Source: an uncultured Clostridia bacterium
GTDB lineage: Bacteria; Bacillota; Clostridia; Christensenellales; Aristaeellaceae
Assembly (NCBI GenBank): GCA_946409855.1
Contig: CAMJXZ010000126.1
Coordinates: forward strand, 1 to 8,693
Length of the DNA: 8,693 bases
Reading direction: 5' to 3'
Under the pieces are notes generated by a model. The model saw only the letters and a program-made list of their open reading frames with translations, searched no databases and had not been told where the DNA came from. This document shows, piece by piece, positions 1 through 3,905 of the stretch (within the stretch, counting starts at the first letter, position 1; each line of letters opens with the position of its first letter). The position numbers and the translations under genes were made by a program.

Positions 1-898
1 CCAGCACGAAGCCGGTGTGCGCGCCGTTGAGGATGCGGACCTTGCGCTTCTTGTAAGGGGTGACGTCGGGCACGACGTGCACCGGCAGGCCCGCCGCCTT
101 GAAGGGCAGCCGGTCTTCCAGGCCTTCGGGACCCTCGATGACCCAGACGCCGAAGACCTCGCCCACGTCGGTCAGCGGGTCTTCGTAGCCGTTCATTTCG
201 TTCAGGCGCTTAACCTCTTCCGCGTCGCGGATGCGGCCGGGAACGATGCGGTCCACCAGGGTGGAGCAGAAGATGTTTTCCTCGTTGACCCAGCGGCGGA
301 AATCATCCGGCAGCTTCCAGTCGTCGATGTACTGGTTGACGCACTTGAGGAGTTCCTTGCCGTTGTTGTCGATCAGCTCGCAGGAAAGGACCGCGACGCC
401 CTTCAGCCCGGCGGTGAAGCGCTCGTACAGCACCCGGGTCAGCTTGGCCGGGAAGCTGACGGGCGGCACCTGGTCAAAGGCGCTCTCGTCATCGTGGACG
501 ATGCCGGCTTCCGTGGTGTTGGAGACGATGGTTTCCAGGTCGGCCGAACGGGCCAGGGCCAGCACCTGATCCCAGTCCTGATAGGGGTTGATGCAGCGGC
601 TGACGCTGGAAATGACGCGCTTGGCGTCCACCTTTTCGCCCTTTTCGCTGCCGCGCAGGTAGAGGGTGTACAGGCCTTCCTGCCGGTTGATCAGCTCGGT
701 CAGGCCCTGGGCGATGGGCTGCACCAGGACGATCTTGCCGTTGTATCCAACTTTTTCATTGGCGACATCGTAGAAGTAATCCACAAAAGCGCGCAGGAAG
801 TTGCCCTCCCCGAACTGCATCACCTTTTCAGGCGCGTTCTCCAGCACGTATCCATCATATCCGGACTGTTTCAGAACCTCGTAATTAAGCTGGGCCAT
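1..898 (-). CDS. uxaB: Tagaturonate reductase (altronate oxidoreductase), partial: 3' end beyond the window
   Basis: The minus-strand frame is open from an ATG at 898 to the window edge and gives 299 residues of a protein that is usually about 480-500. UxaB is a cytoplasmic, NAD-dependent polyol-type dehydrogenase that interconverts D-tagaturonate and D-altronate in galacturonate breakdown. Visible: the N-terminal NAD-binding segment FGEGNFLRAFVD (about 28-39), SNTTEAGI (about 126-133), STLVDRIVPGR (about 213-223), and the long-chain mannitol-dehydrogenase catalytic pattern K286-x4-N291-x2-H294 in KVRILNGAH. These segments follow E. coli UxaB closely from memory, which favours UxaB over fructuronate reductase UxuB. 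The start is fixed by AAAGGAGG (908-915, minus) nine bases upstream. The gene is divergent from a GntR-type regulator and has its own strong promoter at 954-982. The other uxa genes probably lie to the left, outside the window. Confidence 0.93.
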   Translation of the reverse strand, partial: MAQLNYEVLKQSGYDGYVLENAPEKVMQFGEGNFLRAFVDYFYDVANEKVGYNGKIVLVQPIAQGLTELINRQEGLYTLYLRGSEKGEKVDAKRVISSVSRCINPYQDWDQVLALARSADLETIVSNTTEAGIVHDDESAFDQVPPVSFPAKLTRVLYERFTAGLKGVAVLSCELIDNNGKELLKCVNQYIDDWKLPDDFRRWVNEENIFCSTLVDRIVPGRIRDAEEVKRLNEMNGYEDPLTDVGEVFGVWVIEGPEGLEDRLPFKAAGLPVHVVPDVTPYKKRKVRILNGAHTGFVL

Positions 899-953
899 TT
901 GAACCATCCTCCTTTATCGCGGCACCGGAAAAAACCCGCTGTCTTTCTTTTTA

Positions 954-964
954 AGTATACAACA
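954..964. promoter_or_regulatory. Putative GntR-family operator half of a pair, at the uxaB promoter
   Basis: GTATACAACA on the plus strand (955-964) is TGTTGTATAC on the minus strand, the same 10-mer found in the regulator's promoter at 1163-1172. It overlaps the uxaB -10. The GTATAC centre resembles the core of the E. coli ExuR/UxuR operators, which belong to the same FCD-type GntR family and control hexuronate genes. The assignment as an operator is inferred. Confidence 0.55.
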
Positions 965-982
965 GACGTTTGTCCTTGTCAA
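954..982 (-). promoter_or_regulatory. sigma-A-type promoter of uxaB
   Basis: Read on the minus strand this is TTGACA (982-977), a 17-bp spacer, and TATACT (959-954). The -35 is perfect and the -10 matches five of six positions. Transcription should start near 947, giving a leader of about 50 nt with the uxaB ribosome binding site at its end. The -10 element is embedded in GTTGTATAC, so a repressor bound there would block polymerase directly. Confidence 0.85.
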
Positions 983-1154
983 CAGCCTTTTCACCGGATC
1001 GGCCATCCCGCGCAAGCCCGTTCACAGGGCCCGTTTCCGTTCCGTCCTCCCGCAAACCCCCCTCTGCCGCGCGGGAAATAAACATCCGGGCCGCCGCCGT
1101 CCCGCCCGCCCGCGGGGCCGGCGCTGCCCGGACGCGCCGGTCTGCAAAAATCTG
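983..1154. other. GC-rich spacer between divergent promoters
   Basis: No gene is supported here. The plus-strand frames over this stretch are shadows without a ribosome binding site. The notable structure is an inverted repeat TCCGGGC (1085-1091) / GCCCGGA (1126-1132) enclosing very GC-rich sequence. It lies upstream of both promoters, so it is in neither expected transcript. Its role is unknown. Confidence 0.4.
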
Positions 1155-1183
1155 TTGACAAATGTTGTATACATCAGTACAAT
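1155..1183 (+). promoter_or_regulatory. sigma-A-type promoter of the GntR-type regulator gene
   Basis: TTGACA (1155-1160), a 17-bp spacer and TACAAT (1178-1183) give a near-consensus promoter with a predicted start near 1190 and a short leader. The spacer carries TGTTGTATACA, which contains the perfect 8-bp palindrome TGTATACA, so the regulator probably represses its own gene. Confidence 0.85.
1163..1173. promoter_or_regulatory. Putative GntR-family operator at the regulator promoter
   Basis: TGTTGTATACA lies between the -35 and -10. TGTATACA (1166-1173) is its own reverse complement. Its first ten bases are identical to the sequence over the uxaB -10. Two copies in the two divergent promoters, next to a GntR-type gene, support an operator role, but binding is not shown. 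Confidence 0.55.
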
Positions 1184-1218
1184 AGAAAGCGAATCATCCG
1201 ACGGAGGAATTGAAGATC

Positions 1219-1905
1219 ATGTCCGAATTGGACCGTTCTGTCCCAAAAAGTTTGAAACAGGCCGCCTATGAAACGCTCAAGCAGAAGATCATTTCCTGTG
1301 AGATCCTTCCGGGAACGCTGCTGACGGAGGACGGGCTGTGCGAGGCGCTGAACGCCAGCCGCACCCCGGTGCGGGACGCCGTCGGCCGGCTGGAGCAGGA
1401 GCGCCTTGTTTCCATCCGGCCCAAGAAGGGGATCTACGTCAACCGCGTATCCATGAACAACATCCAGGAGCTGTTCGAGATCCGGCTGATGTTCGGACCG
1501 TACGTCGTCCGCAGCTTCGGCAACCGGATCCGCGACGAGGAATACACCCGCTTCATCCAGAAATTCAACCGCACCGACCTGACCCGGGAGGAGCTGTTCG
1601 CACTGGACAGCGCCTTCCATCAGCTGTTTGTGGACGCCAGCCGCAACCGCTACATCCAGTGCGTGTACGACATGATCAAGGACCAGGTCGTCCGCTGCCG
1701 GATCCTGGCCACCGCCAGCGACCGGCTGAACACGACCCAGGACGAGCACCGCGAAATCGCCCAGTACTGCCTGCAGGGGAACTGGGACGCCGCCGCGGAG
1801 GCCATGCGGAACCATATCAGCAATTCCAAGCTCGCCCTCATCCAGTACGTGATGGACGGCAACCGCAGCGCGCGCAACGTCTTTATGGCGGAGGACGAAG
1901 GATAG
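1219..1905 (+). CDS. GntR-family (FadR subfamily, FCD domain) transcriptional regulator, probably of hexuronate genes
   Basis: This is a 228-residue cytoplasmic DNA-binding protein. The winged-helix GntR domain covers about residues 10-75, with the typical LTEDGLCEALNASRTPVRDAVGRL stretch in two parts: LTEDGLCEALN and SRTPVRDAVGRL. The C-terminal FCD effector domain covers about 80-215. It keeps the metal-site residues of the family, D130 and H134 (DSAFH), H177 (DEHREI) and H199 (MRNHI). A TTG at 1210 is in frame, but it sits one base after the GGAGGA (1203-1208), too close to be used; the ATG at 1219 has a ten-base spacer and is preferred. Divergence from uxaB and the shared operator-like 10-mer suggest control of uxaB and of itself by a hexuronate intermediate. 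That effector is an inference. It could instead be a regulator of a related sugar-acid pathway. Confidence 0.9.
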   Translation: MSELDRSVPKSLKQAAYETLKQKIISCEILPGTLLTEDGLCEALNASRTPVRDAVGRLEQERLVSIRPKKGIYVNRVSMNNIQELFEIRLMFGPYVVRSFGNRIRDEEYTRFIQKFNRTDLTREELFALDSAFHQLFVDASRNRYIQCVYDMIKDQVVRCRILATASDRLNTTQDEHREIAQYCLQGNWDAAAEAMRNHISNSKLALIQYVMDGNRSARNVFMAEDEG

Positions 1906-2109
1906 AGCCTGGCGGGCCGCCCGGGCGCCGGACGGCCTTCAGCAGTAAATGATTCCCGCTCTTCGGAAAAAAATCCGTCCCGGACGATCCTTCATTCCGG
2001 CCTGATCCGGCAATCACAAAGGTCTGAACACCGCGGCACCCGTCGGCGCCGGGAGATATTGCCGTTTCTATTTTTCTCAGGAACCGCTGCCACCCTGCCC
2101 GGCGGTCCG

Positions 2110-2184
2110 TATCAATAAGTGTCCAGGGCAAAACGCCCGGACAGAAAAAAAGAATGAACGCCTATCAGGCAGGAGAATAAGAAA
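2110..2184 (+). promoter_or_regulatory. 5' leader of the peptide gene: hairpin and ribosome binding site
   Basis: TGTCC-A-GGGC (2120-2129), loop AAAAC and GCCC-GGACA (2135-2143) form a nine-pair stem with one bulged A. It is followed by an A-run rather than a T-run, so it is not a standard terminator on either strand. AGGAGA (2171-2176) lies eight bases before the ATG at 2185. A weak promoter candidate, CTGCCA (2087-2092), 17 bp, TATCAA (2110-2115), would start transcription at about the hairpin. The promoter call is poor. The remaining sequence from 1906 to 2109 shows no gene and no clear terminator for the regulator. Confidence 0.45.
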
Positions 2185-2352
2185 ATGAAAAACAACGAAC
2201 TCAAACTGAACGAAATGGAACAGATCAGCGGCGGCAACTTCATCGACGATGTGAAGGACGTTCTGAAGAAGATCTTCCCGACCCCCCTTGAGCCCACGAA
2301 ACCGGTCGTCCCGATCATCCCGGAACCCTTGATCGCCAGAGGCAAATGCTGA
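2185..2352 (+). CDS. Double-glycine-leader peptide precursor (bacteriocin- or signal-like), 55 aa
   Basis: This small gene encodes a 55-residue peptide. The first 17 residues end in LNEMEQISGG and match the double-glycine leader consensus position by position: hydrophobic residues at -12 (L), -7 (M) and -4 (I), E at -8, and Gly-Gly at -2/-1. Such leaders are cut by C39-peptidase ABC exporters during export. The predicted 38-residue core starts NFIDDVKDVLKKIF, which can form an amphipathic helix. It continues as a tail with prolines at 32, 34, 37, 40, 43, 46 and 48, and ends in a single Cys at residue 55. The start has AGGAGA eight bases upstream, and a strong terminator begins 21 bases after the stop. 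No maturation or immunity gene is adjacent, and no family for the core is recognised. Bacteriocin, pheromone or modified peptide are all possible; the function is unknown. Confidence 0.8.
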   Translation: MKNNELKLNEMEQISGGNFIDDVKDVLKKIFPTPLEPTKPVVPIIPEPLIARGKC

Positions 2353-2373
2353 TCCGCACAAAAACGATTCCCG

Positions 2374-2404
2374 GGAGGGCTGCGAAAAGCAGCTCTCCTT
2401 TTTT
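2374..2404 (+). terminator. Rho-independent terminator of the peptide gene
   Basis: GGAGGGCTGC (2374-2383), loop GAAAA, GCAGCTCTCC (2389-2398): a ten-pair stem with one G-T wobble, followed directly by six T (2399-2404). Together with the gene's own leader it makes the peptide gene a single-gene transcription unit. Confidence 0.92.
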
Positions 2405-2471
2405 GCGTCCGGGCATAACCAGGAGCGGATCGGAAAGCCTTTGAAAAAGCTGTAAAAATGCGATGATCCGG

Positions 2472-2534
2472 AGGGGTTCTGAGGCAGAACAGCCTGGATG
2501 GGGGCCAAGTGTCCTGCCGTTGAACGACACCCCT
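2472..2534 (-). pseudogene. Degenerate tRNA, Trp-like 5' half (copy 1 of the Trp-like tRNA)
   Basis: On the minus strand the 5' half folds normally: AGGGGTG, D-arm GTTC-AACGGCA-GGAC with G18G19, and anticodon stem CTTGG/CCAGG. The anticodon loop is CCCCCAT, so position 33 is C instead of the near-universal U, and positions 34-36 read CCC. The 3' half is broken: there is no recognisable T-loop (GTTCT-GCCTC-AGAAC instead), only AGGGG/CCCCT of the acceptor stem can pair, and no CCA follows. The 5' half resembles bacterial tRNA-Trp. It lies at the downstream end of the cluster and is probably a decayed copy. Confidence 0.55.
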
Positions 2535-2538
2535 ATGC

Positions 2539-2614
2539 TGGTGCGCCATCAGGGATTCGGACCCTGATCCTGCTGGGTAAGAGCCAGTGATTCTACCAGT
2601 TGAACTAATGACGC
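2539..2614 (-). tRNA. tRNA-Lys (CTT), copy 1
   Basis: This is a 76-nt cloverleaf with canonical spacing: acceptor GCGTCAT/ATGGCGC, discriminator A and encoded CCA, D-stem GTTC/GAAT with G18G19, anticodon loop CTCTTAC (anticodon CTT, reading AAG), and T-stem CAGGG/CCCTG. Two oddities: the T-loop is TCCGAAT, so position 55, normally U made into pseudouridine, is C; and pair 27-43 is an A-C mismatch. It is part of the 322-bp repeat and is followed after four bases by the degenerate Trp-like tRNA. It may be functional, a specialised isoacceptor or early decay. Confidence 0.85.
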
Positions 2615-2620
2615 ATGTTT

Positions 2621-2671
2621 CCGGCGGAAGCTGGGGGATCTGTCCCGCCGGGGTTGGAAGCATCCGCTTCC
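2621..2671. other. Spacer with two perfect inverted repeats, copy 1
   Basis: CCGGCGG (2621-2627) pairs with CCGCCGG (2645-2651), and GGAAGC (2656-2661) with GCTTCC (2666-2671). They lie between the Asn and Lys tRNAs and recur at +322. A slightly changed version at 3265-3316 precedes Lys copy 3. They may guide processing of the tRNA precursor. No T-run follows on the minus strand, so termination is unlikely. Confidence 0.5.
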
Positions 2672-2683
2672 GGGATCTGTTTC

Positions 2684-2759
2684 TGGCTCCCCAGACAGGA
2701 TTCGAACCCGTAACACGCCGGTTAACAGCCGGGCGCTCTGCCGTTGGAGCTACTGGGGA
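2684..2759 (-). tRNA. tRNA-Asn (GTT), copy 1
   Basis: This is a 76-nt cloverleaf: acceptor TCCCCAG/CTGGGGA, G73 and encoded CCA, D-stem GCTC/GAGC, anticodon loop CTGTTAA (anticodon GTT), and normal T-loop TTCGAAT with stem ACGGG/CCTGT. Odd points: the D-loop is CAACGGCA, so conserved A14 is C, which breaks the usual U8-A14 contact; and pair 27-43 is C-C. The gene lies within the 322-bp repeat, nine bases after the hairpin that follows the Trp-like tRNA. Confidence 0.88.
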
Positions 2760-2767
2760 ATGATGAC

Positions 2768-2783
2768 GCGTCCTTTGGGACGC
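2768..2783 (-). other. Hairpin directly after the Trp-like tRNA CCA end, copy 1
   Basis: GCGTCC/GGACGC forms a six-pair hairpin with a four-base loop and begins at the base after the encoded CCA. It recurs at 3090-3105. There is no T-run after it on the minus strand, so a processing signal is more likely than a terminator. Confidence 0.5.
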
Positions 2784-2856
2784 TGGCAGGGGCGGTAAGA
2801 TTTAAACTCACATTGCCGGGGTTGTTCCCAGCGTCCTGTCATTGAACGACACCCCT
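2784..2856 (-). tRNA. Aberrant Trp-like tRNA without U33, copy 2
   Basis: This is a 73-nt tRNA-like sequence: acceptor AGGGGTG/CGCCCCT with G73 and encoded CCA, D-arm GTTC-AATGACA-GGAC, and T-arm GTGAG-TTTAAAT-CTTAC. A1-U72 and G73 with this acceptor resemble tRNA-Trp. The anticodon arm is abnormal: GCTGG and CCGGC enclose an eight-base loop GAACAACC, or six pairs enclose AACAAC. Neither contains a U, so U33 is absent and no anticodon can be assigned. Base 26 is missing and the variable loop is three bases. G19 is A and C56 is U, which together could keep a 19-56 pair. It may be a pseudogene or an RNA working outside translation. Confidence 0.55.
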
Positions 2857-2860
2857 ATGC

Positions 2861-2936
2861 TGGTGCGCCATCAGGGATTCGGACCCTGATCCTGCTGGGT
2901 AAGAGCCAGTGATTCTACCAGTTGAACTAATGACGC
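2861..2936 (-). tRNA. tRNA-Lys (CTT), copy 2
   Basis: Identical to copy 1 at 2539-2614, including C55 in the T-loop and the A27-C43 mismatch. It is followed after four bases by the aberrant Trp-like tRNA at 2784-2856. Confidence 0.85.
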
Positions 2937-3005
2937 ATGTTTCCGGCGGAAGCTGGGGGATCTGTCCCGCCGGGGTTGGAAGCATCCGCTTCCGGGATCT
3001 GTTTC

Positions 3006-3081
3006 TGGCTCCCCAGACAGGATTCGAACCCGTAACACGCCGGTTAACAGCCGGGCGCTCTGCCGTTGGAGCTACTGGGGA
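3006..3081 (-). tRNA. tRNA-Asn (GTT), copy 2
   Basis: Identical to copy 1 at 2684-2759, with the same C14 and C27-C43 oddities. It belongs to the second 322-bp unit. There is no third Asn copy: the spacer upstream of Lys copy 3 leads to Lys(TTT) instead. Confidence 0.88.
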
Positions 3082-3105
3082 ATGATGACGCGTCCTTTGG
3101 GACGC

Positions 3106-3178
3106 TGGCAGGGGCGGTAAGATTTAAACTCACATTGCCGGGGTTGTTCCCAGCGTCCTGTCATTGAACGACACCCCT
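3106..3178 (-). tRNA. Aberrant Trp-like tRNA without U33, copy 3
   Basis: Identical to the copy at 2784-2856, including the U-less anticodon loop, A19 and U56. It is followed by the same CCA-adjacent hairpin (3090-3105). Confidence 0.55.
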
Positions 3179-3182
3179 ATGC

Positions 3183-3258
3183 TGGTGCGCCATCAGGGAT
3201 TCGGACCCTGATCCTGCTGGGTAAGAGCCAGTGATTCTACCAGTTGAACTAATGACGC
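3183..3258 (-). tRNA. tRNA-Lys (CTT), copy 3
   Basis: Identical to copies 1 and 2. It is the first tRNA of the repeat array as transcribed. The upstream spacer (3259-3329) keeps both inverted repeats of the other spacers but differs at several bases and joins the array to tRNA-Lys(TTT). Confidence 0.85.
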
Positions 3259-3329
3259 ATGTTTCCGGCGGAAGCGGGGGGGATCCGTCCCGCCGGGTTT
3301 GGAAGCATCCGCTTCCGGAATCCATGGTC

Positions 3330-3405
3330 TGGTGACCCATCGGGGACTCGAACCCCGGATATCATGATTAAAAGTCATGTGCTTTACCAGCTTAGCTAAT
3401 GGATC
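3330..3405 (-). tRNA. tRNA-Lys (TTT)
   Basis: This is a 76-nt cloverleaf: acceptor GATCCAT/ATGGGTC with one wobble, A73 and encoded CCA, D-loop AGCTGGTA with G18G19, anticodon stem CATGA/TCATG around loop CTTTTAA (anticodon TTT, reading AAA and AAG), and T-arm CGGGG-TTCGAGT-CCCCG. Only the 13-22 pair (A-A) is unusual. Unlike the repeat-borne tRNAs it has normal loops, so it is probably the housekeeping lysine tRNA. Confidence 0.95.
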
Positions 3406-3432
3406 ACTTGGTTGCTTCCGGCCCAGAATTTC

Positions 3433-3454
3433 GGAGGGTTCGAATCCCTGCTCC
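3433..3454 (+). repeat. tRNA T-arm fragment in opposite orientation to the cluster
   Basis: AGGGTTCGAATCCCTGCT (3435-3452) reads as a T-arm plus the start of an acceptor 3' strand on the plus strand. It is an exact inverted copy of 18 bases of the adjacent tRNA-Ser (3483-3500). No other tRNA parts surround it, because the upstream sequence is the tRNA-Lys gene on the other strand. It may be a tRNA remnant or the trace of a recombination event at the tRNA 3' end. Confidence 0.6.
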
Positions 3455-3473
3455 AACGATTCGTAGGGCCGAC

Positions 3474-3564
3474 TGGCGGAGAAGCAGGGATTCGAACCCT
3501 GGCTGCCTTGGATGACACTGCTCCTTTAGCAAAGGAGTCTCTTGGACCGCTTGAGTACTTCTCC
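3474..3564 (-). tRNA. tRNA-Ser (GCT)
   Basis: This is a 91-nt class II tRNA: acceptor GGAGAAG/CTTCTCC, G73 and encoded CCA, anticodon stem CTCCT/AGGAG around TTGCTAA (anticodon GCT, reading AGC/AGU), a long variable arm, and a normal T-loop TTCGAAT. It is the first tRNA of the minus-strand cluster. Confidence 0.96.
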
Positions 3565-3774
3565 GTTTGGGAGGTCCGGAGGTCTTTCTCCTGACCACGG
3601 CCTTACTTTACCACATCCTTTTTGCCGCTTCACGGAAAAAAAGATGCGAGGAAAAACGATTTCAACGCCGTCCTTCCGCCACGGACGCCTCCTCCGTTCC
3701 GCGGCGGTTTTCTGACGCGAATATCCCGCGCGGCGCTGTCCGCGTCATCGCGGGAACCACTGACGGAAAAAGCA
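3565..3774. other. Intergenic stretch between tRNA cluster and esterase gene
   Basis: No gene is supported. The promoter of the tRNA cluster should lie here on the minus strand, but only a weak candidate is seen (TAAAGT around 3615-3620 with a poor -35). An inverted repeat TCCCGCG (3724-3730) / CGCGGGA (3749-3755) is present. Its role is unknown. Confidence 0.35.
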
Positions 3775-3804
3775 TTGCCGCCGGATTGATCCCATGATAT
3801 CATG
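3775..3804 (+). promoter_or_regulatory. Candidate promoter of the esterase gene with palindromic operator
   Basis: TTGCCG (3775-3780), a 17-bp spacer and TATCAT (3798-3803) match four and five of the six consensus positions. The perfect 12-bp palindrome CATGATATCATG (3793-3804) covers the -10, a typical place for a repressor. Transcription would start near 3810, giving a leader of about 95 nt. The regulator is unknown; the site differs from the GTATAC motif of the uxaB region. Confidence 0.55.
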
Positions 3805-3905
3805 ATTTCAGCAAATCGCCCGGCAGGCCGGTGGAACCGGGAAACGCCGCCTGCCGCGCCAAACGAATCACCGCCCAACCGAACCATGGAAAGGAGACAA
3901 ACCCC

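Larger units (their letters stand above)
2520..3275. repeat. Tandem repeat, 322-bp period, about 2.35 copies, carrying Lys-X-Asn tRNA cassette
   Basis: Bases 2520-2841 and 2842-3163 are identical as far as can be read by eye, and 3164-3275 repeats the first 112 bases again. Divergence begins at 3276 on the right and before 2520 on the left. Each full unit, read on the minus strand, holds a Lys(CTT) tRNA, a Trp-like tRNA four bases later, a hairpin, an Asn(GTT) tRNA, and a roughly 69-base spacer with two hairpins. Identity across spacers as well as tRNAs points to very recent duplication or to a collapsed/expanded assembly repeat. Confidence 0.93.

Noticed and set aside
17..1081. Long plus-strand open frame of 354 codons over the left part
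   Set aside because: It is the complement shadow of uxaB, which is recognised by conserved motifs on the minus strand. It has no ribosome binding site and runs through the uxaB promoter.
1210..1218. TTG as start of the GntR-type regulator
   Set aside because: It lies one base after the GGAGGA ribosome binding site. The ATG at 1219 has a workable ten-base spacer and is preferred.
2120..2150. Hairpin before the peptide gene as a terminator
   Set aside because: It is followed by an A-run, not a T-run, on the plus strand, and on the minus strand the T-run comes before the stem.
2112..2663. Minus-strand open frames over the peptide gene and first tRNA
   Set aside because: They overlap a terminator, tRNA genes and the clear small gene on the plus strand; composition is not protein-like.
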